From contig CM050450.1 in the NCBI GenBank assembly GCA_027563935.2, forward strand, positions 26,895,439-26,959,438: DNA of 64,000 nucleotides, in the 5' to 3' direction. The notes under the pieces were generated by a model, which had not been told where the DNA came from, searched no databases, and saw only the letters and a list, made by a program, of their open reading frames with translations. A program made the position numbers and the translations under genes. This DNA comes from Costus lasius (lineage: Eukaryota > Streptophyta > Magnoliopsida > Zingiberales > Costaceae). This document shows positions 1 through 10,277 of this stretch, in pieces (the stretch's first letter is position 1; each line of letters starts with the position of its first letter).

Positions 1-1
1 C

Positions 2-2338
2 CAAATACCGATACATCCCGACGACCAGGAGAAAACTACATTCACATGTCCCTTCGGCACCTTCGCTTACCGGCGTATGCCGTTTGGTTTATGTAATGCG
101 CCAGCTACGTTCCAGCGTTGCATGATGGCGATCTTCTCCGACCTTATTGAGGACATCGTGGACGACTTTTCGGTATACGGGTCTAGTTTCGATTCTTGTT
201 TATCTAATCTAACCCGTGTATTGCAGCGTTGTGAAGAAACGAACTTGGTACTTAACTGGGAAAAATGCCACTTCATGGTAAAAGAAGGGATCGTTCTTGG
301 TCATCTGATATCGGAACGAGGTATCGAAGTAGATAAGGCAAAAATCGATGTGATAGAGAGAATGCCGCCACCGAACTCTGTTAAAGGAATAAGAAGTTTC
401 CTGGGCCATGCAGGCTTTTATAGATGCTTCATTGAAAATTTTTCCAAAATTGCTAGACCTTTAACGTCTTTGCTCGCTAAAGATGTTCCATTTGTCTTTG
501 ATCAGAATTGCATCGGTGCATTTCAACATTTGAAGAGAGCGTTGATTTCTGCTCCAATAATACAACCTTCGGATTGGTCACTACCCTTCGAAGTTATGTG
601 CGATGCAAGCGACTATGCGGTAGGAGCTGTACTAGGACAGCGAAAAGACAACCGAACTCACGCTATTTATTATGCTAGCCGAACACTGGATGGAGCACAG
701 AGCAATTATGCCATGACTGAAAAAGAACTCTTAGCTGTGATTTTTGCGTTCGACAAATTCCGATCATATATAATTGACTCTCGTGTTATTGTCTATGCAG
801 ATCACGCAGCGATCTGATACCTCATGACGAAGAAGGACACTAAACCACGATTGATTAGGTGGATATTGTTGTTACAAGAATTTGACGTTGAGATCAAGGA
901 CAAGAAGGGAGCCGACAATTTAGTAGCTGATCATCTCTCCCGTCTAACGTCCATTCTTGAGAACAATTCCGGAGAACATATCAATGATGCGTTTCCAGAT
1001 GAAAAATTATTAGCCATCACCTCAACAAAAATACTGTGGTATGCCGACTTGGTAAATTTCTTAGCAGCCGGTATCATACCCCCCCCCCCCCCCGGTCTAT
1101 CGTACCAACAACGAAGGAAATTCAGATCAAATGCAAAGTACTATTATTGGGACGAACCACTTTTATTCAAACGCTGCGTCGACTACATCATTCGAAGATG
1201 TCTGCCAGAGGAGGAGATTTCGGATGTTCTATTCCAATGTCATTCTTCCTCCTATGGAGGTCATTGTAGTGGTAAGAAGACAGCCTATAAAATCCTCCAG
1301 AGTGGTTTCTTTTGGCCGACCTTATTTAAAGATGCGAGAGATTATGTTCGATCATGTGATCGCTGCCAAAGGACAGGTGGAATATCCAGAAGAAATGAGA
1401 TGCCCCTCAACACCATCCTGGAAATCAAAATTTTTGACGTGTGGGGAATTGACTTCATGGGTCCGTTCCCACCCTCTTGTGGTAACAAGTTTATTTTGGT
1501 TGGGGTTGATTACGTCTCCAAGTGGGTAGAAGCTTTAGCTGCCCCGACGAACGATTCCAAGGTAGTTACCAAATTTTTCAAGAAATTAATTCCCCCACGA
1601 TTTGGAACACCTCGTGTAGTCATTAGCGACGGTGGATCTCACTTAATCTAGCGAAAGTTCGAATCGCTTCTCAAGAAATATGGGGTAGTGCACAAGGTAG
1701 CTACCGCTTACCACCCTCAGACCAGTGGCCAGGTGGAAGTGTCAAATCGGGAAATAAAGCACATACTTGAGAAGACAGTCTCACGCACTCGCACTGATTG
1801 GTCACTTAAACTCGACGACACATTGTGGGCATACCGTACAGCGTTTAAAACCCCAATAGGGATGTCCCCATTTCAGTCGATATATGGTAAGTCATGCCAC
1901 CTGCCAGTTGAAATCGAGCACAAGGCATATTGGGCAATACGGTGACTGAACTTTGATTAGAATCAATCTGGAAAGGCCAGAAAGCTCCAACTCAATGAGC
2001 TCGATGAGTTTAGGCAAGAAGCCTACTAGAACGCCACAATTTATAAAGAACGCACTAAGAGGTGGCACGATCAATGAATCATAAGAAGGGAATTCCGCGA
2101 AGGCGAGCTAGTACTCTTATTCAACTCCAGAATCAAACTCTTCCCTAGTAAGCTCCGGACGAAATGGACAGGGTTGTATGAAGTGCGAAAAGTCTATCCT
2201 AACGGTGCGGTGGACATTTTCAGAGAATCAACCGGTACCTTCAAGGTCAATGGGCAAAGACTTAAGCGCTACATTCCCCATGAACCACTACCAGAGAGGA
2301 GCACACTGATCCTCACGGACCCCTCTTCACCGGAATGA
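2..2338 (+). pseudogene. pol: Athila-type pol: RT (C-terminal part), RNase H, integrase
   Basis: One reading frame runs from base 2 to the TGA at 2336-2338 with no frameshift, but it is broken by six stops at 815, 1649, 1943, 1958, 2027 and 2075. The RT catalytic box appears as IVDD near base 155, in the Athila-style context VDDFSVYG. RNase H follows with DAS, the TEKELLA glutamate and YADH; the stop at 815 sits just after YADH. Integrase shows an H..H/CDRC zinc-binding N-terminus, then [15 protein letters not shown] and the late [14 protein letters not shown] glutamate of the DDE triad. No chromodomain is visible after integrase, as expected for Athila. A run of C at about 1079-1093 codes for prolines. 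At least some stops look like C-to-T decay (CGA or CAG to TGA or TAG). Polyprotein activity is excluded. Confidence 0.93.
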
Positions 2339-2348
2339 CACTGAAAAT

Positions 2349-2398
2349 GGTCAAGCTGACAGACCGTTAAATCAGCGCTTCTTGGGAGGCAACCCAAG
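2349..2398 (+). promoter_or_regulatory. Post-stop double hairpin of element A
   Basis: Starts 10 nt after the pol stop. Hairpin 1 is GGTC (2349-2352) with GACC (2362-2365). Hairpin 2 is CTTGGGAGGCAACCCAAG at 2381-2398, a perfect 6-bp stem with the loop AGGCAA. The same module follows the last gag/pol-type ORF of elements B, D and E. Function is unknown; it could act in translation of the downstream ORF, stop-codon handling or RNA packaging. Confidence 0.75.
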
Positions 2399-3818
2399 CA
2401 CTTGACTTTACTTGAATTTATTTTCAGCATTTTTTCTTTCCTAGATTTCATAATTTTTGTGGAAGTTTAATTTAGCTTGCGCGCATTTAGAAGTTCTCAT
2501 GATGATTGGCCTAGGATCTCTAGCGGTCATATATTTCTGACACAAATAGAGTTAACGCTAGAGCTTGTTAATCGACTTTAGCACATCACAGTTTCCTCTA
2601 CTATGAATTTGAATTTCATTACCTGGTTGCGTCCATTCTATTCAAATGCATGATTTCAATATCTGACCCTGACGATAATCTTGCAGGTAGCGCATCTACA
2701 CAGTATCAACACCAAATATCGGCGCAAGATATTAACATTCAAGTCGTAGATATTCACAGAGAATGACGCAAGCCACATCTACAAAAACCGATCTTAAAAC
2801 CTATTTACTTGAAGCAATGAGCATTCACGAACTGACTCTATTTATTCTCAGCATTGGCAAATGTTCTCCGTAGGAGTTGGAAGTGATATGTGGGCTTTGT
2901 TGTGCCCTTTCACTATTTACATTATCTATTTCCTTGGTTTTTATATGTTCCCGCTTATTTTGCTATGGTTATTGATGCTTCTGCTTGACTTTGAATAACA
3001 CAGGTATATCCCAAACTGATCCTAAGGAGATAAGCGTTTTCAGTCATTTTTCCAAAAATCACGGGTGGGTCATGACGAAAATCTCGACCGTGATTATCAC
3101 TCAACCAACATCAGAATTTTGCCAAGAGAATTATGGTAGGGAGGTGACTAAAACCACGGCCGTAATTAGCAGCACAGAATTATGCAAGAAAATCATGACC
3201 GGGGTATGCTGAAAATCGTGACCGAGATTTTTCATAGACAAAACAAAGACTTATTCGCCGAGAAAATCATGGCAAGGCCGTGACTATGGTCACGGCCGTA
3301 AAATTTGCGTGCAACCTTACAGAAGCAATCACGGGTGAGTCACGACGAAAATCATGGGCAGAATTTTCAGAAGACGGAATTTGCACAATTTTTTACGAGA
3401 GTTTCACGGCTGCCCCGTGAGTGGAGCCACTGCCTCGCCAACTTATATTGAAAATATGGGAAGAAATCATGACTGGATCCTGATGGAAATCTCGGGCGTG
3501 ATCACCAAACTTCAGCCGCTTAGCGGATCCGCCTGGCCAGTCCGACCCATTAAGCCACTCACTTAAGTAGCTCGCCCGACTTTCCAAGTTAGGGTTCCCA
3601 ATCTTTCCACTTCCGTACTCTGTGCGACCCCACTGCTCGACCCCACCTGACGCCACCGCTCATCCCGCCACCGGCCATTGACCGACCGGCGACTCTTCCG
3701 GCGACACATCAGCTTTCGGGGAACTCTCACTCCAAGTTTCCAATCTCTTCTCGCCGCACACTCTGCTTTTCGTTCGAGTTCTGTTCTTCGACATCGTCAC
3801 CCAGCCACTCGAGCAATC
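2399..3818 (+). other. Non-coding spacer with palindrome array (element A, internal)
   Basis: No convincing ORF. From about 3035 to 3505 there are about seven degenerate copies of a palindromic motif built on AAATCACGACCGGGTCACGA and CGGCCGTGATT, spaced roughly 60-80 bp apart. The same motif family returns inside this element's own LTR at about 6743-6865 but not in the other elements. Confidence 0.6.
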
Positions 3819-5087
3819 ATGCCGCCAAGAAGGAAGAACACCGGAAAGCGACCCGCTGGAACAACGAGCCCTCGGCCGGAGGCACCTCAACAGCAACAAG
3901 CTCCACCGCCAGAAATCCAGATGAGGGACAGCCACCAAGCAGCGCGATACCACGTTCTTTCCAATCGTCGCATAGTTAACACACGGTATATTGATCCGAC
4001 TTCACTCACCGCACTGGGAATCTTCGATGATCTATTATGGATGTTTAGGCAGTTCGGCTGGGGAAGGTTTCTTCAATACGCACAACCCACCTACATCCCC
4101 TTTACTCTTGAGTTTCTCAGCTCGATTGAAGTTAAGGTATCGGCATTAGAGACTGACCCAGGCTTAATCACCTTCAGACTTTCCAACAGCGAGTATCGCT
4201 TAACTGTGGCCGATTTAAACGACATCTTCGGATTTCCAGCTTATGCGTCCAGGCTAGGTCCTCCGAACTTCAACGAGGACATCTTCTGGCGTTGTATTTC
4301 TTCCATGTCTGCTTACTCCCCTAGGAATGCACGGGCCTCTACAATGTCAAACCCCTGCATAAGGTATGCACACCGCCTCCTAGCCCACTCCATCTTCGCC
4401 AGAGAGGGAGACGGAATAGTGCGCCAACCTGAACTGCTCTGCTTATGGGGACTTCTACACCAGTTCCAGATCAACGCCGGCTATCACTTAGCTCGGCAGT
4501 TCCTTCGCGTCGCTCACGTATCCAAGGGAGTTATATGTATCGGTGGGATGATCACTACCATAGCTTTGTCACTTGGGCATAATCCTTACGGATAGCCGAA
4601 GGCAATAGGAAGCAGACGACTAGACTTAGAACATCTGCTCTCAATGAAAATGGTGGTCAAGAGGGGAGACATTTACCACCTTACCTTCGCAGATACTACC
4701 GCCACTATGCCTCTGCCAAACTCCGCCCGAACTGATATTCATAACAGCGCCAACTGGCGCCTCCATCCTGAACCAGCAGCGCAAGACCAGACCACTCCTC
4801 TTGACGTTGATCCCAGTTCCTCTATCGGTGGATAGCCTCGGACTGCCGCGCGGCCTTCTACGGAAGATTTGCTCCACTTGCTTCGCCAAGATCAGATCCA
4901 CCAAGGGAAGCAGCTGGCGGCGCTAATAGATACGGTGAGCTGTATCGAAGTTTTCCTCCACAGTAACATAGCTCCACCACCACCGCGAGACGAGGATGAG
5001 GATGCCGACGACACCATCCATGTCTCCGATTCCTCCGAGCCAGCCGACGACGATGATGATGATGACCCGGCTGAGTGCAGTGAGTAG
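3819..5087 (+). pseudogene. Athila accessory ORF (ATHILA ORF-1-like), element A
   Basis: The ORF lies downstream of pol. The likely start is the ATG at 3819 (MPPRRKNTGKRPAG), because homologues begin with a short basic, proline-rich head; an upstream in-frame ATG at 3678 has no such support. One frame continues to the TAG at 5085-5087 but is cut by stops at 4593 and 4833. A conserved body (RYIDPTSLTALGIFDDL, FGWGRFLQYAQPTYIPFT, LEFLSS) matches the ORFs of elements C and E. The tail is strikingly acidic, with a DDDDDDD run near the end, whereas the tail of the element E homologue is basic. The family resembles the Pfam ATHILA ORF-1 group of unknown function; an envelope role has been suggested for ORFs in this position, but I see no signal peptide or membrane segment. 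Confidence 0.75.
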
Positions 5088-6448
5088 GGCTGCACTCTAG
5101 TAAGTTCTCCCTCACCCCTTTTGATATATACCTATATTATATGCATCTGGATGATGCAACTTTTGCTGGGTGAGGGCACTTACACGTTTTGATGGGTCAT
5201 CGAGACTTCTACTCCCTTGTGATAGGATGTTGTACGGATATTCTAACTTTAAGTTGTTGCATGTGCTGGTAAACTGTTACTATTTGATGTGATACCATTG
5301 GCATGTTGCTGCCCCAAACTTGCTAGAACTTTAAACTTCTATGCTACCAAACTGATGCTGAACATGACAAACAACATTTGGGTAGTGTATTCCACTTTCA
5401 TGCTATCTTTATGACATAATGCTTTGGCAATGCTTTAACCTTGAATGTACATCTTTATTACTGCAGTGTTATCATGTCCATATTCCTCTGCTATGACTCT
5501 ATCATAATTTTATTGATAAACTTGAACCCTATTGACAATTGTTTCCCAAAACACGACAAAAGCCTAAGTCGTAGATCCCAGCTGCAATTCCGTATTTTTC
5601 ATTGATTAATATTTTTCTCATATTTGATTAATTCTTGTTCAAATTGCTTGAATTATGATTGATTCGTATTCCCACATTGCCTTAAGGACACCTTTCATGT
5701 CAAGCGACTAATCTAGTCACTTGATCCCTTATACACTGAACACTGAATGATAGAACTTTGATAAAGCTTTGAGTCTAGGAAATATCTGTGTCTTAACACA
5801 AGTACTATTTGTTTGGGTAATCATAGACCGAACCACCTTGACACATACTTATCACTCTTGATAACTCTTAGTATTGGTTTTCGGTTCAAGCTCCCCTAAC
5901 TTGGCACCGTATGAGAAGTACAAGAAAGAAAGAAAGAAAAGAGCAGTGGTACCTAAGTCTTGACTTGGCACTGCCATTCAAAAAAAAAAAACAAGACCCA
6001 ACAAAAGAGTGGAAAGAAAGAAAAGAACAGTGGTACGTAAGTCTTGACTTGGCACTGCCAGTCAAAGAAAAAAACAAGATTCAACAAAAGAAAGAAAGAA
6101 GGCAGTGGTACCGAAGATACGGCTTGGCACTATAGAGAGAAAGAAAGAGAAAAAGAATGGTGGTACCAAAGTTATGAGCAAAACCTTTACTGCTACCTTA
6201 GATGTTTATCTTGGGAATGAAATAGTAAGTTAATGTTTCATGTGGTAAGGAACTATCGTTGCCTGGATTTTGGTATAACTGTTGATCATTGATATGACCT
6301 AGAAGCTTTGCTTTTCATTTTGACAACCTTAAAGTCTGCAGTGATTTGTGTATCTTGTTACTAGCACTGATTGTTAAATATTATTAGATTATCGGGGAGT
6401 ATGATTTCAAGTGATATAAACAAACCACATGGATTTCAATTCTTTCTT
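5088..6448 (+). other. Non-coding 3' region of element A with GGCACTG hairpin array
   Basis: 5088-5890 has no ORF or motif I can support. At 5891-6175 there are purine-rich (GAAAGAAAGA) repeats alternating with hairpins: GCAGTG at 5943-5948 pairs with CACTGC at 5969-5974, CAGTG at 6028-6032 with CACTG at 6053-6057, and a third weaker pair at about 6102-6130. Inside each, CC.AAG faces CTTGG. Equivalent hairpins lie at the same place in elements C, D and E. Confidence 0.65.
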
Positions 6449-6468
6449 TTTGCTTGAGGACAAGCAAA
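6449..6468 (+). promoter_or_regulatory. Hairpin next to the polypurine tract, element A
   Basis: TTTGCTT-GAGGAC-AAGCAAA, a perfect 7-bp stem, 20 nt before the LTR start at 6489. The same hairpin, with small changes, lies just inside the 3' LTR of elements B and D and, weaker, of E. Confidence 0.8.
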
Positions 6469-6488
6469 GGTTTAACTCGTAAATATTC

Positions 6489-8328
6489 TGTTGACACAGA
6501 TTTATATAGAGTTTCATGTGTCGATTTACTTATGGAATCATACTTATTTCACGACTTTAAGCCTTGCAATTGCCTATATTTGAATACATTTATGGAATCT
6601 ACACCTGTTTCGGTATTTTTTACGTTTTCAGGTCAAATTGACCACATAGAGGGTAGATTCTGGAACTTTGGTAGTAGAGGAGCTCATCCTAACTCAAGAG
6701 GATCCTAACCAGGAGTTTTCGGATTCATTGAAGCCTTTGTTGGAAATCACGACTGGGTCCCGATCAGAATCATGCCCGTGATCGTCGCGATGCCTGAAAC
6801 TGAAATCGACAAATCACGACCGGGTCACGACCAAATTCTCGCCCGAGATCGCGGACCCGCCTGTTACGAAATCACCGTTTTCTCCCACGTTTCTTTGATC
6901 TGATCTGAGGGGAAGCTGAAGGGCACCTAGGACCTTTCTCCTCCATTGACGAAGGAGGTGTGGAGCAGCTTTTAGGGGAGATTTCCCTCACGAAATCATC
7001 ATTTTGTGAGGTATGGGCGGCTGTACCTTGCAGGAGATGGAGGCTGGAAGAAGACTTTTGGCTGAAACTATGAAGCTTTGCAGCAATCTCTTTTTGCAGG
7101 GCATGGGGAAGAGAAGAAGGTTCAGAAGAGAAGAGGATATAAGGGCTTTTCTTGGTTTCATAAGAGGGAAAGAGGAGGCGCATAAGAAAGAAACGAAGGA
7201 GAAACTGTGCGGGCGGAAAGAATCGAGGGGAGTTGCGCCCTTGCATCCAGCGAAGACATCTTGGTACGCAAGCCTCTCGGGGATAAAATCTGTAAGGCAG
7301 ATCCTACGTTTACATTCGATTTGCTGCAACATCTTGTATAAATCCTAGCAAAGTATTGTGTGATATTGTACTTGTCTTGTAATTCCTGCACAAATCTACT
7401 CATGTGCTTGTTGATAATGAACATTATGTGCGCTATTATCGTGAACATGTTAGGCTAAAACTCCTAAATCAGGATGTGGGATTAGCCCTCGATTACTCAC
7501 TAGTTGGACTGGTTTAACTTTATTCATCCAAAAGCCCTTACTCAACCTTATGAACGCGCATTGCCTGCATTACTCGAAAGAGTATGCTTGATCCTATAAT
7601 CGCCTAAGTATGGTTGGTTAATCAGCGTCTCTGGGAGGAAGATCCTCGCCTGCGGAACTGTACTTACTTACGGAGGTTATAAGGAGTTTGGACGTTTTGG
7701 GGAGAAGCTTTTCCGCCCAAGCGTCAGAACCATTGGGTTGAGGGTTTATCCTTTCTGTTGATACGCTATGCCTACGTAGCCCGAAAGGGAGCGTTTGAAC
7801 CTTAGATCGCCTAAGTAAGGTTGGTTAATCAGCGTCTCTGGGAGGAAGATCCTCGCCTGCGGAACTGTACTTACTTACGGAGGTTATAAGGAGCTAAGGC
7901 GCCTCGGGGAGAAGCTTTTCCGATCGAGCGTCAGAATCCTACGGATTGGACCGATAATCTCGTCTGTAAGAGCGGATAAGATTATTGGAGGGAGCGGCCC
8001 GTACGACGGGTAGTAAAAATCCCTTGAATCAGGAAAGACTTTGGTGATAAGGTTTAACTATTCCACTATGAGGAATCGAAGCGGTAAAACCCACATCCTG
8101 ATGCATTTTCTCATTAAGTTCCTTCTTGCACGAATTCCTACAGTTCCACTCTTACACGCAATTAATTAGTTTAGCATTCAAAGCTTCGTAATCTCCAATA
8201 TCGTCTAGCTAGTAAATTCGCGATCAATCAGTACTTGCCCATTAGTCCCTGTGGGATCGATATTTTATTACTTCGATAGACCTGTGCACTTGCAGGGAAA
8301 ACGCCTACTATACCCGTGGGCGCTATCA
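6489..8328 (+). repeat. 3' LTR of element A
   Basis: Starts TGTTGACAC after the polypurine region and ends near GCTATCA; the right border is uncertain by a few bases because there is no second copy. The U5 end has the shared block GGATCGATATTTTATTACTTCG followed by the terminal hairpin CCTG-TGCACTTG-CAGG at 8281-8296. The element-specific palindrome array is at 6743-6865. Short ORFs inside are not genes. Confidence 0.75.
7605..7935 (+). repeat. Tandem duplication of about 200 bp inside LTR A
   Basis: A block of about 90 bp around GTCTCTGGGAGGAAGATCC (7605-7691) is repeated almost exactly at 7807-7893. Each copy leads into a hairpin ending in GGAGAAGCTTTTCC. The first uses the stem TTGGG/CCCAA (7697-7701 with 7716-7720), the second CTCG/CGAG (7903-7906 with 7925-7928), so the stem sequences changed while pairing was kept. 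Confidence 0.7.
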
Positions 8329-8334
8329 ACTGAT

Positions 8335-9276
8335 ATGACCAAACAAAATGAGGAATTTCATAGTATGATTTACGGCACTAATAAAAATGACATAGAGGAA
8401 AAAATCCATGATAAATCTGAGAATTTTGTAGAGTTGGAACAATCATTAGTGATGACTCCTGATTATGATCTCCCTTCTTCAAATTTTAATGATTTTGAAA
8501 ATTATAAATACCCTCATTAACCCTTCCTCAGCACTTTACAAGCCATCTAGTCCCCTCTCACATAACATAGTGCCTTGCTACACATATTTAGGACACATTT
8601 GAAGAAAATTTTAAACTTTTGGAGACTTGTGAGAAGAAGGATGAGAATTTGAGGAGCCTCAAGTAAGAACTAGCGAGATAGATGGGGAAGAATTTGATAG
8701 TGTTAGGATGGAATACCCCGTTGAAGAGAAAGATGAAGAAGAGGATCCTGTGCATGTTCAACCTCCACCACCATATGAACCATCAATCCCTTTTCTCTAG
8801 AAAAATTCATTAGAAATTTGCATGATAGATGATGAAGGAGATGATTTTAAGGATAATGAGATGAGGTGATTGAAATATTATTTGATTCAAATTCAACCAC
8901 AGGTACCCAAAAGATAATAACACATGAGATTCTTGATCACATTGACATTGAGGTAAGTGAAAAACCCAAAATAAAATTTGAAAACTTCTTGATCAATCCA
9001 AGGTATGAATTCTTTGATTTTAATTCTAATCTTCTTCCAATTGCTAATATAAACCTAAAAGAAGAACACATGAAATTACTCTTGGATAAATATAGAAAAA
9101 TTATTGGGTATCCTTTGCATGACTTTAATTTTTATTTTTGTATGCATGTAATGACCACTGCGACATGGATTCACCTGTTTAACTGGATATATTTGGTGGG
9201 CACACTCTTGAGACGGAGGAAAAGTAGAAGATTATATGATCTCTACTATGCCACTGATTCACTAACTCCGTCATGA
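8335..9276 (+). pseudogene. Acidic gag-derived ORF with conserved C-terminal domain, element B
   Basis: Two open pieces, 8335-8520 and 8866-9276, are separated by a stretch with stops and frameshifts. The first is rich in Glu, Asp and Asn. The last 75 or so residues of the second (KEEHMKLLLDKYRKIIGYP ... RKSRRLYDLYYATDSLTPS) align with the 19002-19277 protein of element D: shared are DK.RKII.YP, DF.F.FC, a WI pair, RK.R.L and a final T.S...P. Element D's better preserved ORF carries zinc knuckles upstream, so this is probably a decayed version of the same protein. Function unknown. The TGA at 9274-9276 is 11 nt before the double hairpin. Confidence 0.6.
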
Positions 9277-9287
9277 CATGAATTTAT

Positions 9288-9335
9288 GGTCAAGCTAATG
9301 ACCTTAAACAAGCACTTTTTGGGAGGCAATCCAAA
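9288..9335 (+). promoter_or_regulatory. Post-stop double hairpin of element B
   Basis: Hairpin 1 is GGTCA-AGCTAA-TGACC (9288-9303). Hairpin 2 is TTTGGG-AGGCAA-TCCAAA (9318-9335). Compared with CTTGGG/CCCAAG in the other elements, the outer C-G pair has become T-A and the inner pair G-T, so the stem survives through paired changes. Confidence 0.75.
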
Positions 9336-10277
9336 TTTTTTAACTTTTACTACTCTTAGGTTTAGTTTTAATTTTTCTTAAATTTTTAAAAAAATTTGCA
9401 GCATGATTTGATGAATTTTTATTGATAAAAAATCTTTTAATAAGTTGTTTTATGTGCAGGAAATTTTTAGAAATTTTTAAATGAAGAATAAGTGCCAAAC
9501 GACACATTCACAGGTGTGGCCGTAAGTCCCTCATGGGTCATGAATGCTGCGTCTAAAGGAAATGTGAGAAGGCCAAAGTTCATAGAAACTTTCATGATCA
9601 CAGCCGTGAGTCACTCACGGGCCGTGAATTTTATTTTGCAAAGGGATTTAAGTCACAGAAACATTCACGGCCGCAGCCGTGAATAGCTTACGGACCATGA
9701 AAAGCTGATTTCTCATCGATTCCTTCCACCTCAAGCGACGGATCTTTGTTCCCGACCTTCCTTCATCCCCGGTGGCCCTTTCCGTTGATCCTCCGATGTG
9801 ATTTTGGCCGAATATCATCAGGAAGCACTAGACGTTTGCAAGAACACGAGTTCGCTGCCAATCCTTGATTTCAGCCAGATTTCGCTCCGATTTGTGAGAA
9901 ATTCTTACCCAGCTGAAGTATTTGGATTCTCTATTCGATTTGTGCATTTTTGCATTGACTTGGAACCAGATTTACTCAACTTTTGAGTGAGATTTTTTTT
10001 TTTTTGCAAAATCATGGATGGGGGTTGTTCTGTTGTTTCTGGGTACTGTTCATTCTCAGTTATTGAGTAGAAATTCTATATTTCTGTGTTGATTGTTGAG
10101 AAATTATGGGACCAAGGAGATTAATGAGAACTAGACCATGTGGAGCAGTTAGAAAAATTAGAAGACTAGGACCCTATCCTTTGTGGTATCCGATGTATAG
10201 TTAGAACCTGAGATTCCATAGATTTCTGATATACACATTGATTCGCAGCCTACGGAGGATATATCAAAGGACTCTAA
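9336..10277 (+). other. Non-coding spacer with palindromes, element B
   Basis: At about 9505-9705 there are three or four copies of a motif of the form CACGGCCG..ACCGTGAAT paired with TTCACGGGCCGTGAAT. The same motif appears in this element's LTR at about 12750-13035. The rest to 10277 has no supported gene; the short ORFs are chance. Confidence 0.55.

Larger units (their letters stand above)
1..8328 (+). mobile_element. Element A: 3' part of an Athila-lineage Ty3/gypsy retrotransposon
   Basis: Reading along the plus strand the window holds the end of reverse transcriptase, RNase H, integrase, a post-stop double hairpin, an accessory ORF of the Athila type, a purine-rich hairpin array, a polypurine-tract hairpin and a 3' LTR. 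The 5' LTR, gag and protease lie left of the window, so the target duplication cannot be checked. The sequence right of the LTR resembles element B, so A is probably inserted in B. All three coding stretches carry in-frame stops; the copy is dead. Confidence 0.88.

Noticed and set aside
1079..1093. Poly-C run as a programmed frameshift site
   Set aside because: The pol frame is continuous on both sides without a shift, so no frameshift is needed.
3819..5087. Envelope protein call for the accessory ORF
   Set aside because: No signal peptide, membrane segment or furin-like site could be seen; kept as an ORF of unknown function.
6872..7448. Overlapping ORFs inside LTR A
   Set aside because: They lie within the LTR, overlap on both strands and show no domain.
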